This document shows, piece after piece, positions 52,224-64,000 of a DNA stretch of 64,000 nucleotides. The notes below the pieces were generated by a model that made no database searches, was not told the DNA's origin, and saw nothing but the letters and a program-made list of their open reading frames with translations. The stretch is from Mycobacterium sp. Marseille-P9652 (GTDB lineage: Bacteria > Actinomycetota > Actinomycetes > Mycobacteriales > Mycobacteriaceae). Positions within the stretch are counted from its first letter, which is position 1. Each line of letters opens with the position of its first letter. The position numbers were made by a program, and so were the translations under genes. Location of the stretch: contig NZ_CACRUY010000016.1 of the NCBI RefSeq assembly GCF_902652685.1, forward strand, positions 33,857-97,856. Reading direction: 5' to 3'.

Positions 52224-53800
52224 CGACCCACTGCGAGTGGACCGACACCGCCGACGTCGTCGTCGTCGGCACCGGGGTCGCCGGGCTGGCCGCGGCGCTG
52301 GCCGCCCATCGGGCCGGCAAACGCGTCGTCGTCCTCTCCAAGGCCGACCGCCGGCACGGCGTGACCGCCACCCACTACGCCCAGGGCGGCATCGCGGTGG
52401 TGCTGCCGGGCAATGATGACTCCATCGACGCCCACGTCGCCGACACCGTGGTCGCGGGGGCGGGGTTGTGCGACCCGGCCGCCGTCTACTCCATCGTGGC
52501 CGACGGCTACCGCGCGGTGTCCGAGTTGGTCGGCGCCGGAGCGCATTTCGACGAATCACGGCCAGGCCAGTGGGCGCTCACCCGAGAAGGCGGCCACTCG
52601 CGCCGCCGAATCGTGCACGCCGGCGGCGACGCCACCGGGGCCGAGGTCCAGCGGGCGCTCGACCACGCCGCGGCCACCCTCGACGTCCGCACCGGTCACG
52701 TGGCCCTCCGGGTGCTGCACGACGGCCCGGCGGGCGTCACGGGCGTGCTCGTCGACAGCCCGGACGGCCACGGAATCATCAGCGCGCCCGCGGTGATCCT
52801 GGCCTCCGGGGGCCTGGGCCACCTCTACGGCGCGACCACGAACCCCGAAGGCTCCACCGCTGACGGGATCGCGCTGGCGCTGTGGGCCGGCGTCGCGGTC
52901 AGCGACCTGGAATTCATCCAGTTCCACCCGACCATGCTGTACGGGGGGCGGAGCGGGGGGCGGCGCCCGCTGGTCACCGAGGCCATCCGCGGCGAGGGAG
53001 CGATTTTGATTGACAGGCAGGGCAACTCGGTGACGGCTGGCGTCCACCCGATGGGCGACCTGGCGCCGCGCGACGTCGTCGCCGGCGCCATCGACGCGCG
53101 GCTGCGGGCCACCGGCGATTCCTGCGTCTACCTCGACGCCCGCGGCATCCCCAGCTTCGCGAAGCGCTTCCCGACCGTCACCGCCGCGTGCCGCGCCGCC
53201 GGCATCGACCCCGTCCGCCAACCCATCCCGGTCGTCCCGGGCGCGCACTACAGCTGCGGGGGCATCGTCACCGACGTGTACGGGCAGACCGAGTTGCCGG
53301 GCCTCTATGCCGCGGGCGAGGTCGCCCGCACGGGCATGCACGGCGCGAATCGGCTGGCCTCCAACAGCCTTCTCGAGGGCCTCGTGGTGGGGGGCCGGGC
53401 GGGGAAGGCCGCGGCCGACCACGCGGCCGAGGCCGGACCCACTCGCGCCGCGCCGCCCGAGTCGCTCATCCACACCGCGCCCGACCGCGCCGACCTGCAG
53501 CGGGCCATGAGCCGCGACGCGTCGGTGGTGCGCGACGCGACCGGCCTGAACCGCCTGTCCGACAAGCTTTCCCGGGCGCCGAAGCGCGTCATCGCGGGCC
53601 GGCGGGACTTCGAGGACGTCGCTCTGGCGCTGGCCGCCAGGGCCGTGACCGCGGCGGCGCTCGCCCGCACCGAAAGCCGGGGCTGCCACCACCGTGCGGA
53701 GTTCGGCGCGGCCGTGCCGGACCAGGCACGCAGCAGCGTCCTGCGGCTGGCCGGCGACGGCAGCTCCGTCCTCGACGAGGCGCTGGCGGCGGTGGGTTGA
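52220..53800 (+). CDS. nadB: L-aspartate oxidase
   Basis: A 526-residue FAD enzyme oxidising aspartate to iminoaspartate. It shows the dinucleotide fold [13 protein letters not shown] (about 17-29), [24 protein letters not shown] and [16 protein letters not shown] with an FAD-contacting C-terminal region. ATG 52220 overlaps the nadA stop (ATGA), coupling the two proteins that share an unstable intermediate. Confidence 0.97.
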   Translation: MTTHCEWTDTADVVVVGTGVAGLAAALAAHRAGKRVVVLSKADRRHGVTATHYAQGGIAVVLPGNDDSIDAHVADTVVAGAGLCDPAAVYSIVADGYRAVSELVGAGAHFDESRPGQWALTREGGHSRRRIVHAGGDATGAEVQRALDHAAATLDVRTGHVALRVLHDGPAGVTGVLVDSPDGHGIISAPAVILASGGLGHLYGATTNPEGSTADGIALALWAGVAVSDLEFIQFHPTMLYGGRSGGRRPLVTEAIRGEGAILIDRQGNSVTAGVHPMGDLAPRDVVAGAIDARLRATGDSCVYLDARGIPSFAKRFPTVTAACRAAGIDPVRQPIPVVPGAHYSCGGIVTDVYGQTELPGLYAAGEVARTGMHGANRLASNSLLEGLVVGGRAGKAAADHAAEAGPTRAAPPESLIHTAPDRADLQRAMSRDASVVRDATGLNRLSDKLSRAPKRVIAGRRDFEDVALALAARAVTAAALARTESRGCHHRAEFGAAVPDQARSSVLRLAGDGSSVLDEALAAVG

Positions 53801-53801
53801 C

Positions 53802-54656
53802 ATGCTCTCCGACTCCGACCGCGCCGCCGCGCTGGACACCATCCGACGGGCACTGGACGAGGACCTGCGCTACGGGCCCGACGTCACCACGGCGGCGACC
53901 GTTCCCGCGGCCGCGGTCGCGACGGCCTCGATGGTCCCCCGCGAGCCCGGCGTGGTCGCCGGCGTGGACATCGCGCTGCTGGTGCTCGACGAGGTGCTCG
54001 GCGGCGGCACCTACCGGGTGCTCGACCGCGTCGACGACGGCGCGCGGGCACAGCCCGGTCAGCCGCTGCTGACGGTCGAGGCCGAGACGCGCGGGCTCCT
54101 CACCGCCGAGCGCACAATGCTCAACCTGATTTGCCACCTGTCGGGCATCGCGACCACGACGGCGGCCTGGGTCGACGCCGTCCGGGGCACGAAGGCGAAG
54201 GTCCGCGACACGCGCAAGACGCTGCCCGGGCTGCGCGCGCTGCAGAAGTACGCGGTGCGGGTCGGCGGCGGCGTCAACCACCGGCTCGGCCTGGGCGACG
54301 CGGCACTGATCAAGGACAACCACGTCGCGGCGGCCGGTTCCGTGGTCGGCGCGCTGCGCGCGGTGCGCGACGCCGCGCCCGAGATGCCGTGCGAGGTGGA
54401 GGTCGACTCGCTCGAGCAGCTCGATGCGGTGCTGCCGGAGAAGCCGGAACTGGTTCTGCTGGACAACTTTCCGGTGTGGCAGACCCAGATCGCGGTGCAG
54501 CGCCGCGATGCCCACGCGCCCGCCGTGTTGCTCGAATCGTCCGGGGGGATCAGCCTCGACACCGCGGCGACCTACGCCGCGACGGGCGTCGATTACCTGG
54601 CCGTCGGCGCGCTGACGCACTCGGTGCGCGCGCTCGACATCGGCCTGGACATGTAG
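53802..54656 (+). CDS. nadC: Nicotinate-nucleotide diphosphorylase (quinolinate phosphoribosyltransferase)
   Basis: A 284-residue enzyme converting quinolinate and PRPP to nicotinate mononucleotide. The signature DTRKTLPGLR, then KYAVRVGGGVNHR and LIKDNH, holds the Arg/Lys/His active-site residues. The C-terminal LLESSGGI and VDYLAVGALTHS close the barrel. ATG 53802 lies one base after the nadB stop. It is the end of the nad operon; the next gene is convergent. Confidence 0.97.
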   Translation: MLSDSDRAAALDTIRRALDEDLRYGPDVTTAATVPAAAVATASMVPREPGVVAGVDIALLVLDEVLGGGTYRVLDRVDDGARAQPGQPLLTVEAETRGLLTAERTMLNLICHLSGIATTTAAWVDAVRGTKAKVRDTRKTLPGLRALQKYAVRVGGGVNHRLGLGDAALIKDNHVAAAGSVVGALRAVRDAAPEMPCEVEVDSLEQLDAVLPEKPELVLLDNFPVWQTQIAVQRRDAHAPAVLLESSGGISLDTAATYAATGVDYLAVGALTHSVRALDIGLDM

Positions 54657-54670
54657 GTGCTACCGGAGGG

Positions 54671-55102
54671 TCATCCTCGGGCCATCGCGTCGGCTGCAGA
54701 GCGAGCCGAAAGCGCGTCGAGCACAGCGTATTCGGCTTCGTAGACCGCGGCCTCGGCGAAGTCGATGGTGTCCAGCGCATAGCCGATGGCCATGTTGGCG
54801 TAGGCGTCCATTTCCTTGGCCTCGTGCTCAGCCCTCTTCTCCGCCATGTCCTTGCGGATCTTGGCGACGTGGGACTTCCACTTCTCGGCGATCTCCCGCC
54901 AGTGCTTCGACGCCTCGTCGTGGGCGGCTGTTGCCCGGTCTTCCAGGTGATCGGCCGCGTGGTTCGCCCTGTCGCGCGCGGCGGCCGCATCGGCCTGGAT
55001 CTGTTCGCGGGCTTGCTGCGCCGCGGCGCGCACCTTGTCGTTCGCCTCCCTGGCGGCCGTGGAGATCTTTTCGAACCGGGCGGTCAGGTCGTTGTCAGCC
55101 AT
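54671..55102 (-). CDS. Apolipoprotein-like helical coiled-coil protein
   Basis: A 143-residue protein made almost entirely of charged amphipathic helix (residues about 8-95 rich in Ala, Glu, Lys and Arg with heptad spacing), ending in a less charged helix. No signal peptide. It resembles the generic stress/cell-surface coiled-coil proteins of actinobacteria; function unknown. ATG 55102 has AAGGGA upstream and is preferred over a longer in-frame start at 55210. It converges on nadC. Confidence 0.75.
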   Translation of the reverse strand: MADNDLTARFEKISTAAREANDKVRAAAQQAREQIQADAAAARDRANHAADHLEDRATAAHDEASKHWREIAEKWKSHVAKIRKDMAEKRAEHEAKEMDAYANMAIGYALDTIDFAEAAVYEAEYAVLDALSARSAADAMARG

Positions 55103-55247
55103 CGGGAGATCCCTTCTGCTCAGAGGGGTTGGTTGTGCACCTGTCATCGTCTCGCCGCACCGGGCCACGCCGTAGGGTCCTAAGTCCTTGTTCCCCAACA
55201 AAGTTGACAACCGACGTCACGCCCTTCACACCAACACCGCCGCGCCG

Positions 55248-55811
55248 TCAACCCAGCAGCGCGCGCGCTGCGGGCTTGGCGGCGTCGAGAGCCTCGGTGT
55301 CCCCGGCAATCCGGGAAAGAATCAGCGCCCCCTCGATCAGTGAGATGACCGCGACGGCGACGCGGCGAGCGTCCTCGTCCGACCACCCGTCGGAGCACAG
55401 CCGCTCCTCGATCGCCACGCACCATTGCCGAAACGCGCGGGCCGACGCTTCGCGCACCACCGTGCTCGCGTTCACCGACTCGGTCGCGATCGGCTCGACC
55501 GGGCAGCCGTCGCGACGGTCGCCGGCCAATCCCGCGATCAGCAGGTCGATCCACCCATCGACGATGTCGGCCACCGGTCGGCCGGTGGCGAGGAACTGAC
55601 GCAGCAATCGCTCGATGGCGCCGCCCGCGGTGTCGACGACCGCCGCGGCCAGTTGCTGCTTGCCGTCGGGGAAGTGGTGGTAGAGCGAACCGGGCCGGAC
55701 GCCGGCCTCCCCGAGGATCTGGTTGAGCCCGGTAGCCGCATAGCCCTGGCGGCGGAACAGGGTGGCGGCGGCGTCGATCAGCGCGGCGCGGCTGCGGTCG
55801 GGACGGGGCAC
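55248..55811 (-). CDS. TetR-family regulator (LmrA/YxaF-like)
   Basis: A 187-residue repressor: N-terminal TetR HTH (about 1-55: AALIDAAATLF, GLNQILGEAGV, SLYHHFPDGKQQL) and a ligand domain with the Cys-Pro-containing segment RRDGCPVEPIATES typical of the LmrA/YxaF-type C-terminal family. It is divergent from a zinc dehydrogenase gene and probably controls it through the palindromes between them. GTG 55811 is chosen because it leaves both palindromes upstream; GTG 55838 in the same frame would add nine residues and place the start inside one. Confidence 0.85.
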   Translation of the reverse strand: MPRPDRSRAALIDAAATLFRRQGYAATGLNQILGEAGVRPGSLYHHFPDGKQQLAAAVVDTAGGAIERLLRQFLATGRPVADIVDGWIDLLIAGLAGDRRDGCPVEPIATESVNASTVVREASARAFRQWCVAIEERLCSDGWSDEDARRVAVAVISLIEGALILSRIAGDTEALDAAKPAARALLG

Positions 55812-55813
55812 GA

Positions 55814-55843
55814 GTATTGACAATACTTGAGTAATCACTCAAG
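55814..55843. promoter_or_regulatory. Two overlapping palindromes, TetR operator candidate
   Basis: GTATTG-A-CAATAC (55814-55826) is a perfect 6-bp inverted repeat with a one-base centre. CTTGAGT-AATC-ACTCAAG (55826-55843) is a perfect 7-bp inverted repeat with a four-base spacer. They fill the gap between the divergent TetR and dehydrogenase starts. Confidence 0.7.
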
Positions 55844-55852
55844 AATGCTGAG

Positions 55853-56881
55853 ATGAGGCAGCTGACCTATGAAGAGTCGGGGCGCTACGCCTGGCGCGAC
55901 GTCGCGGAACCCCGGATCGCCGCGCCGGAGCAGGCGCTGATCCGGCCGCTGATGGTGGCGTGCTGCGACCTGGACGTCGCGGTCTGCCACGGGCGGCTCC
56001 CGTTGCCGCCGGGCTACGCGGTGGGGCACGAGGGGGTGGGCGAGGTCGTCGCGGTCGGCGACGCCGTGCGGGACGTCGCGGTGGGCGACCGCGTGGTGGT
56101 GCCCTTCCAGATCAGCTGCGGCACCTGCCGCGAATGCCGCCGCGGCGTGACCGGATCGTGCGCCTCGGTGCCGCTGATGGCGTGCTACGGCATGGCCCCC
56201 ATCGCCGGCCTGGACGGCGGCGCCTTCATGTCCGACCTGGTGCTGGTGCCCTACGCGGACGCGATGCTGATACCCCTGCCCGACTCCGTCGACCCCGTTT
56301 CGATCGCCTCGCTGTCGGACAACATTCCCGACGGGTGGCGGACCGTCGGGCCGTTCCGCGACGCGCTGGGCGGGCTCGAGCCCGTCGACCGCCGCGTGCT
56401 GGTGGCCGGGCGGTTGTCGATCGGGTTGTATGCAGCCGCGTTCGCCGCGACGCTGGGCGCCCACGTCGATTACGTGGACACCGACCCGCAACGGCTGGCC
56501 GCCGCCGAGAAGCTCGGCGCGACCGCTCACGACCTCGCCAAGCCCGACAAGTCCTGGGATCCGTACCCGGTCACCGTGCACACGACCGCCGAGCCGGACA
56601 TCCTCGCGGCCACGCTGCGGGCGACCTGGCCGGACGGGGTGTGCACCGACACCGGGATCTACCCGGAATACACGGTCGCGATGCCCTTGCTGCCGATGTA
56701 CACGCGGGGCGTGCGATTCGTGACCGGTCGCGTCAGCGCCCGCACCGTCATCCCGCGGGTGCTCGAGTTGCTCGCCGGCGGCCTGGACCTGTCACCGGCC
56801 GTCGACCGCGTCGTCGCGTGGGACGACGCCCCGTCGGCGTGGCCGACGATGGTCGGCAAGACCGTCTTCACCAGGGCTTAG
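55853..56881 (+). CDS. Zinc-dependent medium-chain dehydrogenase
   Basis: A 342-residue MDR-superfamily enzyme. GHEGVGEV carries the catalytic-zinc His-Glu, and CGTCRECRRGVTGSC gives the four structural-zinc cysteines. The coenzyme motif is unusual: VAGRLSIGLYAA replaces the standard GxGxxG, so cofactor preference is uncertain. ATG 55853 has no ribosome site and may be leaderless. Its expression is probably controlled by the divergent TetR protein. Substrate unknown. Confidence 0.88.
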   Translation: MRQLTYEESGRYAWRDVAEPRIAAPEQALIRPLMVACCDLDVAVCHGRLPLPPGYAVGHEGVGEVVAVGDAVRDVAVGDRVVVPFQISCGTCRECRRGVTGSCASVPLMACYGMAPIAGLDGGAFMSDLVLVPYADAMLIPLPDSVDPVSIASLSDNIPDGWRTVGPFRDALGGLEPVDRRVLVAGRLSIGLYAAAFAATLGAHVDYVDTDPQRLAAAEKLGATAHDLAKPDKSWDPYPVTVHTTAEPDILAATLRATWPDGVCTDTGIYPEYTVAMPLLPMYTRGVRFVTGRVSARTVIPRVLELLAGGLDLSPAVDRVVAWDDAPSAWPTMVGKTVFTRA

Positions 56882-56980
56882 TTGAGTGTGAAACCTGGGC
56901 ATCGAGGGTGTATTCCGGGCGGCGAAACTCGCCGGAACCCCGCCACTGGCGCACACCGAACGCCGGCTTTACACCCTCAA
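56882..56980. repeat. Palindromic intergenic element
   Basis: The gap between two convergent genes is itself a long imperfect palindrome. TTGAGTGTGAAA at the left pairs with TTTACACCCTCAA at the right, an inner GAGGGTGTA (56904-56912) pairs exactly with TACACCCTC (56970-56978), and the centre TTCCGGG..CGCCGGAA can fold. It may be a bidirectional terminator or a mobile palindromic repeat unit. Confidence 0.5.
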
Positions 56981-56990
56981 ACGGACGCCC

Positions 56991-57413
56991 TCAGGCGATG
57001 TCGCCGACGAACACGCCGACCCGGCGCAGCTGCATGCGCGCCATCCGAGGCAGGCGCTCGGCGTCGGGGCCGTCGGAGCCGGCCGGCAGGATGCGGGTGT
57101 TGGTGAGGTGCACCATGCGATTGCGGCCGTACTGCAGGTCGGCCTCGCCCGCGGCCAGCACGTTCTTGACCCAGTCGGTCTTCCCATGCCCCAGCGCGAT
57201 CGCCACCATGTTGCCCTTGCGGTACGGGGTGATGATCGTCTCGTAGGTCTTGCCGGACTTGCGGCCGCGATGCTTGATGGTCGCGGTCCCGGGCATGAAC
57301 CGCGCGAACGGCTTGATCGCCCTGTTGAGGTACTTGACCTGAAGGTTCTCGAACCAGACTGGAAAGAGCATCGGGACGCCCGGGGCGTTGTTGGGATGTT
57401 CTTTTCTCGACAT
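56991..57413 (-). CDS. DDN/Rv1598c-like F420-type nitroreductase family protein
   Basis: A 140-residue protein of the split-barrel family that includes the deazaflavin-dependent nitroreductase Ddn: a basic segment (KHRGRKSGKTYETIITPYRKGN, about 45-66) and GHGKTDWVKNVLAAGEA are characteristic. Members use F420 or bind lipids; the substrate is unknown. It matches M. tuberculosis Rv1598c by position. ATG 57413 gives a usual length; a start at 57461 would run into the hisD leader. Confidence 0.85.
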   Translation of the reverse strand: MSRKEHPNNAPGVPMLFPVWFENLQVKYLNRAIKPFARFMPGTATIKHRGRKSGKTYETIITPYRKGNMVAIALGHGKTDWVKNVLAAGEADLQYGRNRMVHLTNTRILPAGSDGPDAERLPRMARMQLRRVGVFVGDIA

Positions 57414-57469
57414 GACCGGCACTGTACCGGCCGGATATCCATTTGAGTTGCTCTGGGACAATGGACGGC

Positions 57470-60550
<3,081 letters not shown>

Positions 60551-60554
<4 letters not shown>

Positions 60555-61171
60555 CAAGCAAATCGGTGGTTGTCCTCGACTACGGCTCGGGTAACCTGCG
60601 ATCGGCGCAGCGCGCGCTGCAACGCGTCGGCGCGTCGGTCGAGGTGACCGCCGACCCCGCCGCCGCCGCCGCCGCCGACGGGCTCGTCGTTCCCGGCGTC
60701 GGCGCGTTCGAGGCGTGCATGACGGGCCTGCGCAAGATCTCCGGCGACCGGATCATCGCCGAGCGGGTCGCCGGAGGGCGGCCCGTTCTCGGCGTGTGCG
60801 TGGGCATGCAGATCATGTTCGCGCGCGGGGTCGAATTCGGCGTCGAGACAACGGGCTGCGGCCAGTGGGCGGGGGCGGTGACGCGGCTGGACGCGCCGGT
60901 GATCCCGCACATGGGGTGGAACGTCGTGCATTCCGACCCCGGCAGTGTTCTGTTCCGGGGCCTGGACGCCGACACCCGTTTCTACTTCGTGCACTCGTAT
61001 GCGGCGCAACGCTGGGAGGGAGCACCGGAGGCGGTGCTGACCTGGGCGACGCATCACGTGGACTTCCTGGCCGCCGTCGAGGACGGGCCGTTGTCGGCCA
61101 CCCAATTTCATCCGGAGAAGAGCGGGGACGCAGGTGCGGCGGTGCTGAGCAATTGGGTCGGGGGGCTATAG
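60551..61171 (+). CDS. hisH: Imidazole glycerol phosphate synthase, glutaminase subunit
   Basis: A 206-residue class I glutamine amidotransferase supplying ammonia to HisF. Nucleophile Cys in [10 protein letters not shown] (about residue 80), His/Glu in TQFHPEKSG near the end, and DYGSGNLRS at the start. GTG 60551 overlaps the hisB stop (GTGA). Confidence 0.97.
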
Positions 61172-61174
61172 GGG

Positions 61175-61909
61175 ATGCGACTGATTCTGTTGCCCGCGGT
61201 CGACGTGGTCGACGGCCGCGCCGTGCGCCTGGTGCAGGGCAAGGCCGGCAGTGAGACCGAATATGGCTCGGCGCTGGACGCCGCGCTGGGCTGGCAGCGC
61301 GACGGGGCCGAATGGATCCACCTGGTGGACCTCGACGCCGCGTTCGGGCGCGGCTCCAACCGCGAACTGCTTGCCGAGGTGGTCGGGAAGCTCGACGTGC
61401 AGGTGGAACTCTCGGGCGGCATCCGCGACGACGACTCCCTCGCCGCGGCGCTGGCCACGGGGTGCGCCCGGGTCAACCTGGGCACCGCGGCCCTGGAGAA
61501 CCCCGACTGGTGCGCCCGGGCGATCGGCCAGCACGGCGACAAGGTGGCGGTCGGCCTGGACGTCCAAATCGTCGACCAGCAGCACCGGTTGCGGGGACGC
61601 GGCTGGGAGACGGACGGGGGAGACCTGTGGGAAGTGCTGGAACGCCTTGACGGTCAAGGGTGTTCGCGATATGTCGTCACCGATGTGACGAAGGACGGCA
61701 CGCTGGGCGGCCCCAACCTCGAGCTGCTGGCATCGGTCGCCGATCGCACCGACGCCCCGGTGATCGCCTCCGGCGGCGTGTCCAGCATCGACGACCTGCG
61801 TGCCATCGCCACGCTGACCGGCCGCGGCGTCGAGGGCGCGATCGTCGGGAAGGCGCTCTACGCCGGGCGGTTCACCTTGCCGCAGGCACTGGCCGCGGTG
61901 GGAGGGTAG
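61175..61909 (+). CDS. hisA: Phosphoribosyl isomerase (bifunctional HisA/TrpF type)
   Basis: A 244-residue TIM barrel. The paired catalytic aspartates are in LPAVDV (about residue 10) and [10 protein letters not shown] (about residue 175). [11 protein letters not shown] carries the Trp typical of actinobacterial PriA, which also performs the TrpF step in tryptophan synthesis because these genomes lack trpF. It follows hisH by three bases. Confidence 0.96.
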   Translation: MRLILLPAVDVVDGRAVRLVQGKAGSETEYGSALDAALGWQRDGAEWIHLVDLDAAFGRGSNRELLAEVVGKLDVQVELSGGIRDDDSLAAALATGCARVNLGTAALENPDWCARAIGQHGDKVAVGLDVQIVDQQHRLRGRGWETDGGDLWEVLERLDGQGCSRYVVTDVTKDGTLGGPNLELLASVADRTDAPVIASGGVSSIDDLRAIATLTGRGVEGAIVGKALYAGRFTLPQALAAVGG

Positions 61910-61914
61910 CCGTC

Positions 61915-62715
61915 ATGGACCTAGACGCCCTGGTGGCCAAGGCATCCGCCATCCTCGACGACGCCACCGAGCCCTTCCTGTCCGGCCACCGCGCCGATTC
62001 GGCCGTGCAGAAGAAGGGCAACGACTTCGCGACCGACGTCGACCTGGCGATCGAGCGCCAGGTCGTCTCGGCGCTGGAAGAGACCACCGGAATCGGTGTG
62101 CACGGCGAGGAATACGGCGGTGAGGACGTCGACGCCGAGTGGGTGTGGGTCCTCGACCCGGTCGACGGCACCTTCAACTACGCGGCCGGGTCGCCCATGG
62201 CCGGCATCCTGCTCGGCCTGCTGCACCGCGGCGATCCGGTGGCCGGCCTGACCTGGGTGCCGTTCACCGGCCAGCGCTACACCGCCATCGTCGGTGAGTC
62301 GCTGGTGAGAAACGGTGTGCCGCAGGCGCCGCTGGAGCGCGTCGAGCTGGCCGACGCCCTGATCGGCGCCGGGTCGTTCAGCGCGGACGCGCGCGGCAAG
62401 TTCCCCGGGCGCTACCGGGTGGCGCTGCTGGAGAACCTCAGCCGGGTGTCGTCCCGGTTGCGGATGCACGGCTCCACGGGCCTGGACCTGGCCTACGTCG
62501 CGGACGGGATCCTGGCCGCCTCCATCAGTTTCGGCGGTCACGTGTGGGACCACGCCGCCGGCGTCGCGCTGGTGCGGGCCGCGGGCGGCGAAGTCACCAA
62601 CCTGGCCGGCGAACGGTGGACACCGGCGGCGCAGTCCGCGGTCGCCGCGGCCCCCGGCGCCCTCGACGAGATCCTCGAAATCCTGCGTGCCACAGGCGAT
62701 CCCGGGGAGTACTGA
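61915..62715 (+). CDS. impA: Inositol monophosphatase family protein
   Basis: A 266-residue Mg-dependent phosphatase: [18 protein letters not shown] (metal site) and [15 protein letters not shown]. In M. tuberculosis the gene at this spot is impA, annotated as inositol monophosphatase. Its position in the his operon suggests a possible histidinol-phosphate phosphatase activity, but that is not shown. ATG 61915 lies five bases after the hisA stop. Confidence 0.92.
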   Translation: MDLDALVAKASAILDDATEPFLSGHRADSAVQKKGNDFATDVDLAIERQVVSALEETTGIGVHGEEYGGEDVDAEWVWVLDPVDGTFNYAAGSPMAGILLGLLHRGDPVAGLTWVPFTGQRYTAIVGESLVRNGVPQAPLERVELADALIGAGSFSADARGKFPGRYRVALLENLSRVSSRLRMHGSTGLDLAYVADGILAASISFGGHVWDHAAGVALVRAAGGEVTNLAGERWTPAAQSAVAAAPGALDEILEILRATGDPGEY

Positions 62716-62716
62716 G

Positions 62717-63499
62717 ATGACCGGCAAAGGCCTTGCGGTGCGGGTGATTCCGTGCCTGGACGTCGACGCGGGCCGCGTGGTCAAGGGCGTCAACTTCGAG
62801 AACCTGCGCGACGCGGGCGATCCCGTCGAACTGGCCGCCGCCTACGACGCCGAGGGCGCCGACGAGCTCACCTTCCTCGACGTCACCGCATCGTCGTCGG
62901 AGCGGGCCACCATGCTCGACGTGGTGCGCCGCACGGCCGAGCAGGTGTTCATCCCGCTGACGGTGGGCGGCGGTGTGCGCACGGTGGCCGACGTCGACGT
63001 GCTGCTGCGCGCCGGGGCCGACAAGGTCTCGGTCAACACCGCGGCGATCGCCCGCCCCGACCTGCTCGCCGAAATGGCCCGCCAGTTCGGGTCGCAATGC
63101 ATCGTGCTGTCGGTCGACGCCCGCACGGTGCCCGCGGGGTCGACGCCGACCCCGTCGGGCTGGGAGGTGACCACCCACGGCGGGCGCCGCGGCACCGGGA
63201 TCGACGCCGTCGAGTGGGCGGCCCGCGGTGCGGAGCTCGGGGTGGGGGAGATCCTGCTCAACTCGATGGACGCCGACGGCACGAAGGCGGGATTCGACCT
63301 GGCGATGTTGCGGGCGGTGCGCGCGGCGGTCACCGTGCCGGTGATCGCCAGCGGAGGCGCGGGGGCGGCGGAGCATTTCGCGCCGGCGGTCGCCGCCGGC
63401 GCGGATGCGGTGTTGGCGGCCAGCGTGTTTCACTTCCGGGAGCTGACGATCGGCCAGGTGAAGTCCGCCATGGCCGCCGAGGGGATCACCGTCCGATGA
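62717..63499 (+). CDS. hisF: Imidazole glycerol phosphate synthase, cyclase subunit
   Basis: A 260-residue TIM barrel that forms the imidazole ring and partners HisH. Catalytic Asp in [14 protein letters not shown] and in VLSVDART, with phosphate-binding VGGGVRT, ASGGAGA and the closing [13 protein letters not shown] 62717 lies one base after the impA stop. Confidence 0.97.
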   Translation: MTGKGLAVRVIPCLDVDAGRVVKGVNFENLRDAGDPVELAAAYDAEGADELTFLDVTASSSERATMLDVVRRTAEQVFIPLTVGGGVRTVADVDVLLRAGADKVSVNTAAIARPDLLAEMARQFGSQCIVLSVDARTVPAGSTPTPSGWEVTTHGGRRGTGIDAVEWAARGAELGVGEILLNSMDADGTKAGFDLAMLRAVRAAVTVPVIASGGAGAAEHFAPAVAAGADAVLAASVFHFRELTIGQVKSAMAAEGITVR

Positions 63500-63843
63500 C
63501 GCTCGACCCGCAGATCGCGTCGCGGCTCAAGCGCAACGCCGACGGGCTGTTCGCCGCCGTGGTGCAGGAGCGCGGCACGGGCGACGTGCTGATGGTCGCC
63601 TGGATGGACGACGACGCGCTGGCCCGCACGCTGGAAACCCGTGAGGCGACATACTTTTCGCGGTCGCGCGGCCGGCAGTGGATCAAGGGCGAGACGTCCG
63701 GTCACACCCAGTACGTGCACTCGGTGCGGCTGGACTGCGACGGCGACACGGTGCTGCTGACGGTCGATCAGGTGGGGGGCGCCTGCCACACCGGCGACCA
63801 CAGCTGCTTCGACGCCGACCTGCTGCTGGGCGCCCCGGACTAG
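63496..63843 (+). CDS. hisI: Phosphoribosyl-AMP cyclohydrolase
   Basis: A 115-residue zinc enzyme hydrolysing PR-AMP. Motifs: [37 protein letters not shown] and the zinc cysteines in [11 protein letters not shown]. It is the cyclohydrolase alone, not fused to HisE. The start overlaps the hisF stop (ATGA); it is the last gene of the operon. Confidence 0.97.
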   Translation: MTLDPQIASRLKRNADGLFAAVVQERGTGDVLMVAWMDDDALARTLETREATYFSRSRGRQWIKGETSGHTQYVHSVRLDCDGDTVLLTVDQVGGACHTGDHSCFDADLLLGAPD

Positions 63844-63930
63844 TTCGATGGTCGCGCCCCGCATCGCCCGGCAAATGCCGCGCTCGCGATCGCGACTGAT
63901 ATGGGGGACATCTTGTCAAGTGGGCAGGGT

Positions 63931-63968
63931 GAAGCGGCGGCCGCAACCGTCGTCGCGGCCGCCGCTTC
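63931..63968 (+). terminator. Hairpin terminator downstream of hisI
   Basis: A perfect 14-bp GC-rich stem (63931-63944 with 63955-63968) closes a 10-base loop, 87 bases after the hisI stop. No T-run follows, as is common for mycobacterial intrinsic-type terminators. It could also serve a convergent gene beyond the window. Confidence 0.6.
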
Positions 63969-64000
63969 GTTGGCCAGATAAGTCGCTGGTGGGTGTCGAG

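Overview
The window is a high-GC mycobacterial chromosome segment, most likely from a slow-growing non-tuberculous species. The right half keeps the gene order I know from M. tuberculosis Rv1569-Rv1606: bioF-bioD-(Rv1571-like), then bioB-(Rv1590-like)-(Rv1591-like), a secreted lipase, nrtR, nadABC, a DDN-like protein and hisDCBHA-impA-hisFI. A PE_PGRS gene supports the genus call. No tRNA, rRNA, CRISPR array or insertion sequence was seen.

Left half (1-38.5 kb): an accessory locus for a polyketide-peptide lipid. On the minus strand, running off the left edge, is a fatty acyl-AMP ligase fused to an ACP and a KS-AT(methylmalonyl)-DH module. Divergent from it are a membrane-anchored TylF-type O-methyltransferase, a GT1 glycosyltransferase, and a two-module PKS (KS-AT-KR-ACP, then KS-AT-DH-ER-KR-ACP; both ATs look malonyl-specific). 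A convergent SAM methyltransferase follows, then an mbtH-NRPS-NRPS operon. The NRPSs read C-A-PCP-E and C-A-PCP-C-A-PCP-C-A-PCP-E-C-PCP, with no thioesterase or reductase. An isoprenylcysteine-methyltransferase-family membrane protein converges on the NRPS end. I infer an acyl tetrapeptide with E domains after positions 1 and 4 and Thr-like pockets at positions 2 and 4, probably glycosylated and O-methylated. It resembles glycopeptidolipids but lacks the alaninol-forming reductase end.

Regulation of the locus: the two-module PKS and mbtH share a near-identical 36-bp leader (34 of 36 bases) holding a sequence that matches the KstR-type consensus TnnAACnnGTTnnA. The PKS copy is followed by a 23-codon mbtH remnant whose stop overlaps the PKS start. 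The two NRPS genes appear to be separated by a single-base difference from the fused E-C joint inside the second NRPS.

Middle (38.7-47 kb): PE_PGRS, a small unknown protein, bioF-bioD-2H phosphoesterase, and a minus-strand operon of membrane proteins plus a cupredoxin-like lipoprotein, lying where M. tuberculosis carries the phiRv1 prophage. bioA, next to bioF in M. tuberculosis, is not in the window, so the lipid locus may have been inserted between them.

Right part (47-64 kb): biotin, NAD and histidine biosynthesis. A perfect inverted repeat lies between nrtR and nadA, a TetR/dehydrogenase pair has clear palindromic operators, and a strong hairpin follows hisI.
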